Source of the DNA: Flavobacteriales bacterium UBA1494 | GTDB lineage: Bacteria > Bacteroidota > Bacteroidia > Flavobacteriales_E > Vicingaceae | NCBI GenBank assembly: GCA_905182175.1 | Contig: CAJJAT010000011.1 | Location: 186,001-250,000 of the forward strand | DNA: 64,000 nucleotides | Reading direction: 5' to 3' | In this document: positions 25,509-35,094 of the stretch, one piece after another | Layout: each line of letters opens with the position of its first letter | Position numbering within the stretch: position 1 is the first letter of the stretch | The notes under the pieces: model-generated | Databases searched by the model: none | The model's input: only the letters and a program-made list of their open reading frames with translations | Told to the model about the DNA's origin: nothing | Program-made: the position numbers and the translations under genes

Positions 25509-28131
25509 TATCCATCAATAATAATAACAACCGCTCTAACTTCTCCTCTTTTTTCTCTATCTCCTTTATAGAACATCCTACATAGTCATCGTTAGCATCT
25601 TCTAAGGCAATTAGCTCTTCGTAGTTAACCCACTTAACATTCACGAAAACATTAGCAGGTGCTTCTTGAATAATGGTATTGGTAATGTATTTTTTAAAAG
25701 GTTTATTCTGAAATCTACTAGCCCAATCTGGCAGCACAATAGTTAGAATATTTGAGAAAGGATCTTGAAGCTCATTATATATATGATTGTATTTAGTAGT
25801 GGAAACTAGTGTTTTCTTTAAGTCGGGTATTTCAGAAAAATACGAGAGATAACTCTCTATAGCCATCTCTGCCTCCATTTCGCTTTCATAAAATTGAACA
25901 CTTAAAATAATGCTGCCTCTGCATTGAAATTGAATTTTGAATTGGTTGTGAGCAACCTCATGAATGCTATATTTTTTAAAACTTAAGGCATGTTTGCAAA
26001 AGAAATTCTTCTCTTCTTCTTGCTCTCTTTTAGACAGACTCAATGGAGATTGAAAAACATTAGCTCCTTTGATGGTCACCACAAACCCAAAAACTGCAAG
26101 CTCTGAAGATGGCCGTAGTAATATATGATCAAAAACATAAAAGTTTTCACTTTGAGCATCAATGTTTAGTATTGCCTTTGTTAATTGGTTGACATACTCC
26201 TGTGGATGAACATTTACACCTTTTATATTGGTGCTACAAATTTCACTCTCTAAGGTATCCGAAAGCACAATACTATTTCCTACAACCTTAAAATGATGGG
26301 ATTGAACGCCAAACTTAAATAACTGCCTTATACCATAAGACAGATTAACATTTTCAAAGGTTAGTGCAATTGATTGCTTGTTCTCAAGCATTATTTTTTT
26401 AATTACACCGGAGATTGAATTATTTACGCCTCCTCTAAAACCAAGGGTAGTCATTATAAATAATTTAAATCCTGAAGAGCGATGTATGTCGGAGGGAAAA
26501 GCTCCATAAGATAATGGCCCGTAGTACTTGGAAACTCCAATTGTCGGTAGCGATCTTAATGTATTTAGTTTCTGGTTAATTAATGCCTCATCGTTTAATC
26601 CAGCAACTGAATCAAAATTGGAAAAGTCATACCCAAACCTCGCTAATAGATGATCTAATATTTTCTTTCTCCTTTCTTGAAAAATCACCTTTGATTCAAT
26701 TGTTTGTTGCAAGAATCGAAGTTGCTTTTCTTTATTCAAATCAATCCACTTAATCCAAGCTTTTTTTAAATTACTCTCGTCTTCAATATCTGCGTTCTTT
26801 AAGAGATATGATTCTAGGAATGGCTTAAAAATATGATACGGTTTCGGGACTTCATCCAACCATTGGACCGCCGTGGTAGAGGAAATGTTATTCAAAGAAA
26901 ACAAGCTAGGTAAATGACTAAGCTGAGCAAAGTAGTTAGCCAGTATCTGATCAAAAAAGCTCAAATAGCTTTTAAACTGTTTAGAATAGGCTTTTTTTTC
27001 TTTTCCCCAACTATTGGGAGGGCCTAACTCTCCAACACCATAAACAGCTGGAAAGTCATATTGAAGAGAACGATATGTTTTCAGGTCTGTCCGTATTCCC
27101 CCCTTTACTTTAAGTGTGTTTCTTTTATGCGCCGCCTTATTTTTTGTGCTTAAGTAATTAATATTATCTATGTTAGTCGAGAACGAATACAGTTTACTGT
27201 TCTGAAAATATACGTTTATAATTGAATTTTTGAGGTCCAACCTTGGTACGCAGTTCTCTTTTACCTTGTATACCCAGTTATACTCCTTTCCAGTATTATC
27301 CTTAATTAGAATTTTTTTGATATTTCTAACTTCGACTATATCCATAACTTGATGGATTAAGTCCGATATATATAACTGCTTTTTTATTTTATTTTTAACC
27401 AGATTCTCCTCTGTTAAAAATCCATTTTTTAAGTTCGGGCCATTAAAAATTTCATCACTTGAATACCCTTCTCCAATTAATTCATCAATAGATTTAAAAC
27501 TTGGTATTGGGGAAAAATATTGATCTACTTTTTGAATTATTAATTTTAACAGTGTGTCTTTTGTCACTTTCTCTTTTAGCTCGATATCTAAATCAATACC
27601 AACCAAGTCTTGATTTAAAAATTTTACTTCGTCAATAGCCATTCCTAAAAACCTGTTAGAATTTACCTTGCCGATAACAATTGCTTCTGCTTCCGTTATT
27701 TCTTCCTTGGTGGGAGAAGGGCTCATTAATTCGATCCAAAGAGTATAAAGCGAAGTATATTCGTCATGGTAGGAAGATGGAATTATTTCAACATTTCTAA
27801 TCTCGTTAAGATCAAGGATTATTTTCTTCAAGTCAGACAGGGTGACCACTCCCGAGTTTAAAACTTCATGTGCTTGATAAAATGAAGAATTCCCTTCTTC
27901 TGCGGTATTAAATATATCCTCTATATTGGTATCAGACCTATACCCTAATTCAGTAATAACGTAACAGAGTATTTCTAAGGTGGTAATACCTGGGTCGTGA
28001 ATGTTGTAATCAGTCCAAAGGTCTCCCGATAAATTTTGAAGCAATTCTAAACCAATACTTTTTAGGACATCTACACTTTTAATATTTGCCGTAAGTTCAT
28101 CCTTTAGTCTTATACCCCTTGGTTCATTCAA
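25501..28131 (-). CDS. CIS baseplate protein, Afp12-like
   Basis: The 876-residue product begins with the pattern typical of large baseplate proteins of Afp/PVC-type systems: a short helical lead, then GDLWTDYNIHDPGITTLEILCYVITELGYR, here cited only in part as NIHDPGITTLEIL. Afp12-type proteins form the baseplate wedge together with the gpJ-like protein. The middle is mixed alpha/beta and a charged tail ends in KKEEKLERLLLLLMDNE. It follows the 48-residue gene by 48 bases and overlaps the tape-measure start by 8 bases. Position after gpJ and fibre and before tape measure matches the Afp order (Afp11-13, 14). Confidence in the family is good, but structure-level detail is inferred. Confidence 0.85.
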   Translation of the reverse strand: MNEPRGIRLKDELTANIKSVDVLKSIGLELLQNLSGDLWTDYNIHDPGITTLEILCYVITELGYRSDTNIEDIFNTAEEGNSSFYQAHEVLNSGVVTLSDLKKIILDLNEIRNVEIIPSSYHDEYTSLYTLWIELMSPSPTKEEITEAEAIVIGKVNSNRFLGMAIDEVKFLNQDLVGIDLDIELKEKVTKDTLLKLIIQKVDQYFSPIPSFKSIDELIGEGYSSDEIFNGPNLKNGFLTEENLVKNKIKKQLYISDLIHQVMDIVEVRNIKKILIKDNTGKEYNWVYKVKENCVPRLDLKNSIINVYFQNSKLYSFSTNIDNINYLSTKNKAAHKRNTLKVKGGIRTDLKTYRSLQYDFPAVYGVGELGPPNSWGKEKKAYSKQFKSYLSFFDQILANYFAQLSHLPSLFSLNNISSTTAVQWLDEVPKPYHIFKPFLESYLLKNADIEDESNLKKAWIKWIDLNKEKQLRFLQQTIESKVIFQERRKKILDHLLARFGYDFSNFDSVAGLNDEALINQKLNTLRSLPTIGVSKYYGPLSYGAFPSDIHRSSGFKLFIMTTLGFRGGVNNSISGVIKKIMLENKQSIALTFENVNLSYGIRQLFKFGVQSHHFKVVGNSIVLSDTLESEICSTNIKGVNVHPQEYVNQLTKAILNIDAQSENFYVFDHILLRPSSELAVFGFVVTIKGANVFQSPLSLSKREQEEEKNFFCKHALSFKKYSIHEVAHNQFKIQFQCRGSIILSVQFYESEMEAEMAIESYLSYFSEIPDLKKTLVSTTKYNHIYNELQDPFSNILTIVLPDWASRFQNKPFKKYITNTIIQEAPANVFVNVKWVNYEELIALEDANDDYVGCSIKEIEKKEEKLERLLLLLMDNE

Positions 28132-28179
28132 TTGTTGAAAATTTTGAATTTTTATTAAACTTTACACCAAAAAACAGAG

Positions 28180-28326
28180 TCAGGTATCCCCTCTTTTTGA
28201 TTTTATATGAATCTTTTCTATTAGTTTATAAACCTTCATGAAAGGAAGGTGACCTAGCGCCTCAATAATGGTGTTAACTTCTTGCTGATTTAAATCAAGA
28301 TGTATTTTTGTTGGCTCTTTTTGCAC
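28180..28326 (-). CDS. Small 48-residue protein in the CIS operon
   Basis: An otherwise easily missed gene. A GTG start shares its first base with the fibre gene's TAG stop (TAGTG), the classic coupling arrangement, and the frame runs 48 codons to TGA. The product is acidic to neutral with two helices (DLNQQEVNTIIEALGHLPF, then MKVYKLIEKIHIKSK). The pattern of a helix, a Gly-His-Leu-Pro turn and a second amphipathic helix is protein-like and explains the otherwise empty 195-base gap. Similar small helical proteins occur beside fibre genes of phage-like particles; I infer a chaperone or connector role for fibre or baseplate. It cannot be named with certainty. Confidence 0.65.
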   Translation of the reverse strand: MQKEPTKIHLDLNQQEVNTIIEALGHLPFMKVYKLIEKIHIKSKRGDT

Positions 28327-29030
28327 TATTGAAATAATTTTGAAACGTTATATTTAATCATTACACCATCTCCATAATTTTTTTTGGTTCTAATTTGAAG
28401 TTGATAGTTGAAGAAAGACCCTCTCCACCTAATATCTATGTTATTTCTCATCGACCCATACCTTGCCCTTGTTTTTTGTATTGCCGGCTTAGATTTTCCG
28501 TAGGTTGATAATGCAATTGCATACAAAATAGCGTGAGCTCCTTTTTTACCTGTAGATGCTACGATTTCCAATACACTATACTCATCTAAATTAGTTAGTA
28601 CGTCATGCCATTTGCTATCCGCTTTAACTTCTCCAGATACGTACAATCCAATTCGCCCATGTGATGAAACCATCCCGTTGACATCAAGCTTTGAGCTTGG
28701 TTTAGTGCTTCCAATTCCTACATTCCCGCCATTTTCAATAAATAATCGACTCCCGCCATTTGGTTCTCCAATATTTAACCCTTCGTTGCCATCTTCAGCA
28801 ACTTGATTAATTACCCAATTAGGGTTTAGATCACTGATATTATCGTAAAAGGACATCAACTCTTTGTTAACTCCGTCAGAAACTATTTTAAATCCCTCTC
28901 CTTTCTCTCTAGAAATTCCGTCATCAACGCTATTTAAGCCAGAATCTATAAAATCATGAAAATTATCCTCTTTAGGTATGTTTCCCTTTAAAAAAAAATT
29001 CTTTAATGACTTTCTATTTATTGATGACAT
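28326..29030 (-). CDS. Short tail-fibre-like protein of the CIS
   Basis: The 234-residue product contains the beta-stalk signature GGNVGIGSTKPSSKLDVNG (residues ~98-116) seen in trimeric tail fibres and adhesin stalks. The N-terminal ~90 residues should attach it to the baseplate. The C-terminal ~110 residues (GRIGLYVSGEVKADSKWHDV onward) look like a compact beta-rich tip for receptor binding. At 234 residues it is far shorter than Afp13 fibres, so reach would be short, or the contact is with a nearby surface. The gene sits 5 bases after gpJ and is coupled to the 48-residue gene. Receptor unknown; fibre identity inferred from the motif and gene order. Confidence 0.75.
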   Translation of the reverse strand: MSSINRKSLKNFFLKGNIPKEDNFHDFIDSGLNSVDDGISREKGEGFKIVSDGVNKELMSFYDNISDLNPNWVINQVAEDGNEGLNIGEPNGGSRLFIENGGNVGIGSTKPSSKLDVNGMVSSHGRIGLYVSGEVKADSKWHDVLTNLDEYSVLEIVASTGKKGAHAILYAIALSTYGKSKPAIQKTRARYGSMRNNIDIRWRGSFFNYQLQIRTKKNYGDGVMIKYNVSKLFQ

Positions 29031-29035
29031 ATTTG

Positions 29036-32000
29036 TTATGCTGGAATATAAAAAGTAAACTTAGTCTTTCGACTTTTATTATCCACTTTATCAGGCATAA
29101 TTTTATAACTTTTTTCAATTATAAAGGTATCCTTTTTTGCTGTTTCCTCATCCAATGCATCGTCAACTATATAGTCTGTATCTATCATCATTTCATTTAT
29201 ACCAAAATTATCAATTTCTTCCTTGTCGGTATATGGTAAAATAATGTGCTGATCATCAGAAATTAAGATGGAAATTAAACTGGTTGACTTAATCTCAATA
29301 GCATTTGACTTTGCCCCTTTTTGGTTAATAATTTTTCCATCTAGCAAATGAAATAAGGAGAAATTGACAACATGATCCACATACTCTTGTTGATCAATAA
29401 AATTTAATATCAGCGCACTACTTATTGACTCGCCTAACTCTACTTGAGAATTGAACTTGTACATCCATGGACTTATGTATGATTTTATAGCCTCATTTAG
29501 TTTATTAACATAGAATTTCTTGTCGTATCCATCCCATAATTTAAGACTGAATTTAACTTTAACTTGTTCATATTTTGGGTTTATAACTTTAAAATTAATG
29601 CCGTTTGGAGTAATTAGTTCCAAAAAAACTTGCATCCTATCAATTTCTACCGAAGAAAAATATCTTGGAATTCCAATAAAATTTTCGTCTTCAATAATTT
29701 TAGGAACAACTACCAGTAATACACTTCCTGGAGATATATTAAATTGCTCATCAATATTGGAGAGGCATTTAACTCTATTTATTATTGGAAAGTTTTCCAA
29801 TAATATTTTTTCATAGTCTCTACCGCTTACGGCTCTATTTTTATGCCTTAACCTCTCAGCAATTCTTAAAAAATAACCGTCATTATCTTCTTTTTCTAAC
29901 CCATCAAACCCATGGTATTTTTGTTGAACTTCTGCAATGTCTTTCCGATTTTTCTGAAAATTAGAAATTTGAAAGGGATCAATATTCGCATACTTCACCT
30001 TTTCAATGTTATGACACTTTGCTGTGGTAGCATGTAGAATAATATCTTGAACGTAATTTAAAAATGAACTGCCATTTATACTTTCTACTTTCATCCAAAT
30101 GCAACTTTTGTCGAACAAACCCGTTGTATCAAAAGAAGCATTTTCTAAGTTAAACTCTACAATTCCGGACCTTTTGAAATTGTTTGTCTTTTCATAAATT
30201 AACTCATTATCATTCATTTTTGTCCAAGAAGATCCATTAAAATAAGACCATTCAAGCGACAAGTTCAATGACGACTTATTTGCAAAGCCTTCATTAATTT
30301 TAAAAAGCATTGAGAATTGCTTGTTACTGCCAAAATTATTGATTCCAATTTCAATTGTTGATCCAGATCTGTAATGTGGAAAAATATTTTTTGCATTACT
30401 AACTTTTTGTTTTCCAAATGGGTGTACATGGTAAAATCCAAAGTCTGGGAAATTATCAGAACTGTAATTCATGGACATTTTTACGTCAACTGACATGGAT
30501 TTTAAAGTTGGCGTATAGGGTTCGTTTGGGGTTGAATAATTTGATTTTTTCTTAACTGATTTAATGGCAGATTCCCTTAAAATATCCGGATATTGTTTGT
30601 GCCCAAACCCTTCAGGAGGATAACATAGTTCAAGCTTTAAATAACCATCTTTAGACCTATTGTTATATGTTCCTTTGTTCTTTTTACTTAATGAGGGCAA
30701 TTGCAAGTCTAAGTTGGCAGTATTAATTTCACTAATCCTTCTTACGTTAGAAATTGCTCTAGAATCGTCGGGAATGTCTTGAAAAAGGCTTAACACTTGT
30801 TTGTCGGTATCAGGAATCCATCTTTTATTTCTTAAATAACTCAATCGTACTTCAAAATCTTCATTATTAATCTCATAGGGATAGTCAGCATAGTGGGTTT
30901 CAAAACCCCCTTCAAATGCAGGAAGTCCATACCATTCAAGATTAATTTTTAAGTCATTAATTGGGTATAAAAAAAATGTTGGATGGCCAATAATAAAAGA
31001 TGAGTCCGTAATTGGCTGTGAGCCAAATGGTTCAAAAGGAGATGTGCTATCTATTTCCCCAAAATCATTACTGAGACTCAAGTTTTTTATTTCTAAGATC
31101 TCTAAATCAACATCAATAGACTTAAGGTCTAACGATTTTAAATAATGATAATGCTCAAATAATTTGTGGTTTAATTTAAATTGGAAATAAGGGTGCGGGT
31201 TATATCCAAGAAAACTTTCGTCTTTTGGGTCAATAGTAATTATTGCAGGGTCAATGTTCTCCACTAATACTACAATTTCTATAAAATAATTTTCATTAAC
31301 TTCTTCTTCAAAATGAAGAATTGTTTCTACCTTCTCACTGCTAATATTGAACCATCCATCTTCAGAGGTATAGCTTACCTCAAACAAACTAGTAATCTGA
31401 TCTGCATTTAAATGAAGTTCTGTACTTGAAAATCGTTCTACGGATTTCTTCGAAAAATTAAATTTAAAGGCTATTTTTCTATCTCCTTCTTCTAAACATA
31501 GAAAATCAGACCCAAACAAAAATCCAATCTTAGATTCGTTATTTGAGAAGTCAATCGTCTCCTTGTTGCTTTCAAACCTGTTCAGAAAGTAATTATGAGA
31601 GGAAGAAAACTCGAATCCTAAAACACTATTAATTTTTGATTTATTTACAATAATTGTTTTTTCAATGTTATAAAAGATGTCTTCTCCTTCTTCATTAACA
31701 CCGGCAAGAAGTTTTTCGTCTTTTTCAACCTCAACATCCCTTTCAACATTTGAAACAAAATTAACATGCACTCTGTCAGGGTTTTTGCTTTTGTGTGGGA
31801 TTTGCAAAACTTCTTTGTAATAATACTCTTGATGCCTAAAAGAAATCGAATTTATAGAGTTTCTTGCTTCGTTATATAACTTATAAAAAGTTAATAGCAG
31901 CCCTATATGCGGAGCAACCTTTTTACTCTCAACAATATTTTTCTCATAGTAATTTAGTGCTGAATCTTTTATTATTTCCAATACTCCGAACGTCTTTTTG

Positions 32001-32608
32001 CTAAACTCTCCTAATAACTTAGGGATACCATCTAATTTTCGATCAATCCTGGGTAAGGATTGATTTGAGTTAATTCCCCAATATGGGCTATAATCTTGTT
32101 TGGATGCTGTTTTTGATTTCTTTTTAATAAAATCAAGTATTTCGTATACTTCTTGAAAAATGGAACTAAGCTCCAAGTTAATTAATTTCTCTAGCTCTTC
32201 TTTATAATCAGAATACTCAGTTAAATTTATAATGATCAGGTCTATCGCATAAAAATGCTTGATTAATAATTCTAACTCATCGTGTATTGCAATTATGTAA
32301 TCTTTCTCAGCTGTATTTGGGCTTAGAAATTTGCTCTCTACATGAAGAGATTCGATATTGTAGAAGGCTAACCTTAGTATACTTAAGGTTGGATTGTTTT
32401 GAAAAAAAGAGGTCCAATCTCCGTCCAGAGTATTTTTTTCATTAAAAAAAGCGATCTGAGAAGCAAAGCGAGTTGTAAATTCTATAAACTTTGAAAAATC
32501 AAACTCATCTATCAAAAAATATCCAGAATCAAGCGCATTAATTATTCTGTCGTTTTGACTTAATCCGAGGTTCTTATTATATGTTCGATTGAAATCTAAA
32601 AAATACAT
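29036..32608 (-). CDS. CIS baseplate wedge protein, gpJ/Afp11-like
   Basis: The 1190-residue product is the large baseplate J-like protein of the system, which forms the wedge ring around the hub. The C-terminal half carries the gpJ pattern: RLRHKNRAVSGRDYEKILLENFP, then IINRVKCLSNID, a beta segment PGSVLLVVVPK, and IKSYISPWM with GESISSALI near the end. The long N-terminal half (~800 residues) is mixed alpha/beta with few landmarks and is typical of Afp11-type proteins rather than of the much shorter phage gpJ. It starts 3 bases after the gp25-like gene and ends 5 bases before the fibre gene. Assignment by motif and order is solid. Confidence 0.88.
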   Translation of the reverse strand: MYFLDFNRTYNKNLGLSQNDRIINALDSGYFLIDEFDFSKFIEFTTRFASQIAFFNEKNTLDGDWTSFFQNNPTLSILRLAFYNIESLHVESKFLSPNTAEKDYIIAIHDELELLIKHFYAIDLIIINLTEYSDYKEELEKLINLELSSIFQEVYEILDFIKKKSKTASKQDYSPYWGINSNQSLPRIDRKLDGIPKLLGEFSKKTFGVLEIIKDSALNYYEKNIVESKKVAPHIGLLLTFYKLYNEARNSINSISFRHQEYYYKEVLQIPHKSKNPDRVHVNFVSNVERDVEVEKDEKLLAGVNEEGEDIFYNIEKTIIVNKSKINSVLGFEFSSSHNYFLNRFESNKETIDFSNNESKIGFLFGSDFLCLEEGDRKIAFKFNFSKKSVERFSSTELHLNADQITSLFEVSYTSEDGWFNISSEKVETILHFEEEVNENYFIEIVVLVENIDPAIITIDPKDESFLGYNPHPYFQFKLNHKLFEHYHYLKSLDLKSIDVDLEILEIKNLSLSNDFGEIDSTSPFEPFGSQPITDSSFIIGHPTFFLYPINDLKINLEWYGLPAFEGGFETHYADYPYEINNEDFEVRLSYLRNKRWIPDTDKQVLSLFQDIPDDSRAISNVRRISEINTANLDLQLPSLSKKNKGTYNNRSKDGYLKLELCYPPEGFGHKQYPDILRESAIKSVKKKSNYSTPNEPYTPTLKSMSVDVKMSMNYSSDNFPDFGFYHVHPFGKQKVSNAKNIFPHYRSGSTIEIGINNFGSNKQFSMLFKINEGFANKSSLNLSLEWSYFNGSSWTKMNDNELIYEKTNNFKRSGIVEFNLENASFDTTGLFDKSCIWMKVESINGSSFLNYVQDIILHATTAKCHNIEKVKYANIDPFQISNFQKNRKDIAEVQQKYHGFDGLEKEDNDGYFLRIAERLRHKNRAVSGRDYEKILLENFPIINRVKCLSNIDEQFNISPGSVLLVVVPKIIEDENFIGIPRYFSSVEIDRMQVFLELITPNGINFKVINPKYEQVKVKFSLKLWDGYDKKFYVNKLNEAIKSYISPWMYKFNSQVELGESISSALILNFIDQQEYVDHVVNFSLFHLLDGKIINQKGAKSNAIEIKSTSLISILISDDQHIILPYTDKEEIDNFGINEMMIDTDYIVDDALDEETAKKDTFIIEKSYKIMPDKVDNKSRKTKFTFYIPA

Positions 32609-32611
32609 CTA

Positions 32612-33025
32612 TTAAAGATCAGTTCCTTCTTTTAAATAGAATGGGTAAACCATATTCGTTCGGCTATTAGTGCTCTTAATAATATAAAATAAATGGATAT
32701 AAACTAATCCTTTGTTCATGTCCTCTTCAAACTTTATACTTTCTAAATTTATTCTTGGTTCAAACCTTAATATAGCCGTTGTAATTACATCTTTTATTTT
32801 GGTTTGAAAAGATAAGGTTAATTTCTCGAAGGCCATAAATGATAAGTCGCAGCCAAATGTTGGATGAAAATGCCTCTCTCCGGGAGCCGTACCTAAAATT
32901 AATTCCAAGCTTTGCATGATGTCTTTGTTGCCGGTAGATAGCTCAACGGTATTCAAAGTCTTATTAAATCTTACTGGAAATTCCCACCCTTTGCCTAAAA
33001 AATCAATCTCTATATTATCTCCCAT
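32612..33025 (-). CDS. gp25-like baseplate protein (Afp9-like)
   Basis: The 137-residue protein has the gp25 fold pattern: GKGWEFPVRFNKTLNTVELSTG, then QSLELILGTAPGERHFHPTFG with the family's EILGTxxGER core, and a beta C-terminus. gp25-like proteins link baseplate wedge to sheath and nucleate sheath polymerisation in T4, T6SS and Afp. In Afp the order is spike, gp25-like, PAAR; here PAAR precedes gp25-like. The gene lies 4 bases after the PAAR gene and 3 before gpJ. Length and motif are normal for the family. Confidence 0.92.
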   Translation of the reverse strand: MGDNIEIDFLGKGWEFPVRFNKTLNTVELSTGNKDIMQSLELILGTAPGERHFHPTFGCDLSFMAFEKLTLSFQTKIKDVITTAILRFEPRINLESIKFEEDMNKGLVYIHLFYIIKSTNSRTNMVYPFYLKEGTDL

Positions 33026-33029
33026 ACTA

Positions 33030-33329
33030 TTATCCTCCTATTTGAACCGTTGGAAGTCCTACAACAATAGAGCCTCCGTGAGCTGTTGAATCTCCCATTC
33101 TTGCCGCTGGTTTGCCTCCAATCATTACAGATGATGACCCATTCACAATAGAATCAGGAGGCCCAACGCACACACAATTGCACCCTACAGTCGCTGCAGG
33201 CATGCCCCCAATTAAAACTGTAGGCGGCCCACTTGGCAGAATAGGACCTCCTACATGAGGAATTGGAGGAACTCCCGGTGTTTGCATTGGACATTGATGC
33301 ATATCTGTTACTCTTGCTGCTGCCGGCAT
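33030..33329 (-). CDS. PAAR-repeat spike tip protein (Afp10-like)
   Basis: The 99-residue protein begins MPAAARVTDMHQCP and has the PAAR features: PVLIGGMPAA-type segment (TVLIGGMPAATVGCNCVC), a second VMIGGKPAARMGDSTAHGG and a closing VGLPTVQIGG. The His and Cys residues (HQCP, CNCVC, AHGG) fit the metal site at the apex. PAAR proteins sharpen the VgrG-like spike and can carry effectors; no C-terminal extension is present, so this tip carries no fused toxin. It follows the spike gene by 2 bases. Confidence 0.95.
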   Translation of the reverse strand: MPAAARVTDMHQCPMQTPGVPPIPHVGGPILPSGPPTVLIGGMPAATVGCNCVCVGPPDSIVNGSSSVMIGGKPAARMGDSTAHGGSIVVGLPTVQIGG

Positions 33330-33331
33330 AT

Positions 33332-35083
33332 CTAATTTATTTGAACCATTGAACCTTTTATTATTGCATTTGCCGAAGTTGTTAATTCAGCGCCGCCTTT
33401 ACCGGCTGCTGAGAATTTTGCATTTGCTTCATTCTTAATGTTCATCCCCTTCAATGCAATATCTCCTGCGCCATCGATGTTTACATCCCCTTTAGATGCC
33501 TTAATATTAATATCCCCACTTGAAACAATGGAAATTCCGGATTCTTCTAATTTAATAGAATTCTCATTCTGATCTTTTAAAACGATTGACTTTTCTTTGT
33601 CGTTAATTATTATTGTATTCCCATCTGGTGTCTCTACATTAACAGATTTATCTTCATCATTAATTATAATCTTTACACCCTCTCGGCTAATAATCCCTTT
33701 CTCATTATTTGTTTCATCGGCTAATATCGGAGGAATGTTGCTTTTGGAGAATAGAGACCCTAGAATAACTGGACTTCGCGGATCTGAATTTAAAAACCCT
33801 ACAATAACCTCATCGTCTTTTTCAGGCCAAAATACCTTCCCTCTCTTGTTCCCTGCGTCTTCAAAGACCATCCTTGCCCATAACGTCACATCGCTTCCTG
33901 CAACAGGAAGTGCTATTTGAACTCTGTGTTTTTCATCACCATCGATTTTTAAGACTTTCCCGATTTGTAGGCCACTAACGGATGGTAAAAGACTGCTTGC
34001 TCCCTTCGAATTAAGATCCTTTCTAGATGAATGCCAACTGTTACTTAATCCGAATTGAATGTGAGTAACCCAACCCCCGCTATTCATCTCATGCTTAATA
34101 GCTGAGACCAACACCGTTCCACTAAACTTATCCCCAACCCCTTTTATTTCAACTATATCACCCAATTTAATGGATGAATTCCCGGTAATTTTAATTCGCC
34201 CTTTGACCTTATTCAAACTAGCAATAGTTGTTTTTGAATTCGCCCAACTTGTCAACTCGTCCTCCGAAATTTCTCCACCGTGGAATAATTCGGTTTCTCC
34301 CGATAAAACCCCTCCTAACTCTGCAAGCTTTATTCCATTATTTTCTAATTGTGAAAAGGAGGCAGGTTTGCCAGATGCTGTGATAACTTTTTGTTTATCC
34401 GAGTCCCACGAAAAGCCGTCAACATTACTGTATTGATTTTCCACATCTGCTTCAAATTCAAACTCCAAAATATCTTTCCCATAGCTAAATATCTCAACTG
34501 CAGACCCCAAAAGAGAGGGGTCTTGAACTAGAACATCCCCGCCATCAAACAACACAATTTTTGCATTTACTTCGCATCTTAACATGAAATAGTCCCAATT
34601 AGAGGCGTCGAATTGCAGGGAGTTCTCAGAGCTTAAAAATTCTCCAGATAAGTCTAAGTTGCCGCTAACGTTGCTATCATTAAACAAGCTCGTAAGGATC
34701 ACTTTATCATCTTTCGTTTCAAAAAAAGCCGTCTTATTCCCTGCACACATCTTTAATACTTCGTGCTTACATTCAATATTGAGAGAAGAAGGGTCCCCAT
34801 CTCTAGACTTTATCCGATGGCGTACTATAATCCCAGAGAAGACCACCTCATTCTTACCATCATAACCCAACTCAATGATTACTTTCTCCCCAGGGTTAAA
34901 TTCCTGTCCAGAACTTAATTCAAAATCTTGCTTACTGGAATCGCCATCCATAATTGAAATACTCGCATATGGGATTTTATTTATCTCGCTGAAGCTAACA
35001 ATTGATAAAATTGGCCCCTGAGAAACAGAGGATGTTCCTCCCACGGTTATAGTATATGAAATGTAATTATTGTCATCTGCCAC
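33332..35083 (-). CDS. VgrG/gp27-gp5-like central spike (Afp8-like)
   Basis: The 583-residue product combines a gp27-like hub (residues ~1-370; the segment SGIIVRHRIKSRDGDPSSLNIECKHEV is not quoted in full but lies at ~78-107) with a gp5-like OB-fold (~375-455: GKVLKIDGDEKHRVQIALPVA, WARMVFEDAGNKRGKVFWPE, VIVGFLNSDPRSPVILGSLF, the last matching the conserved DPRxPVVLGSL region). A C-terminal beta-helix of short repeats follows (KIIINDEDKSVNVETPDG, GDINIKASKGDVNIDGAG). It is thus a fused hub-spike like VgrG, with no extra effector domain at its C-terminus. The start lies 11 bases after the LysM gene. Strong family match. Confidence 0.93.
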   Translation of the reverse strand: MADDNNYISYTITVGGTSSVSQGPILSIVSFSEINKIPYASISIMDGDSSKQDFELSSGQEFNPGEKVIIELGYDGKNEVVFSGIIVRHRIKSRDGDPSSLNIECKHEVLKMCAGNKTAFFETKDDKVILTSLFNDSNVSGNLDLSGEFLSSENSLQFDASNWDYFMLRCEVNAKIVLFDGGDVLVQDPSLLGSAVEIFSYGKDILEFEFEADVENQYSNVDGFSWDSDKQKVITASGKPASFSQLENNGIKLAELGGVLSGETELFHGGEISEDELTSWANSKTTIASLNKVKGRIKITGNSSIKLGDIVEIKGVGDKFSGTVLVSAIKHEMNSGGWVTHIQFGLSNSWHSSRKDLNSKGASSLLPSVSGLQIGKVLKIDGDEKHRVQIALPVAGSDVTLWARMVFEDAGNKRGKVFWPEKDDEVIVGFLNSDPRSPVILGSLFSKSNIPPILADETNNEKGIISREGVKIIINDEDKSVNVETPDGNTIIINDKEKSIVLKDQNENSIKLEESGISIVSSGDINIKASKGDVNIDGAGDIALKGMNIKNEANAKFSAAGKGGAELTTSANAIIKGSMVQIN

Positions 35084-35094
35084 TTTTAAAGCTG

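Noticed and set aside
33030-33329. PAAR protein as effector carrier with fused toxin
   Set aside because: The protein ends with the PAAR fold at 99 residues; no extension is present.
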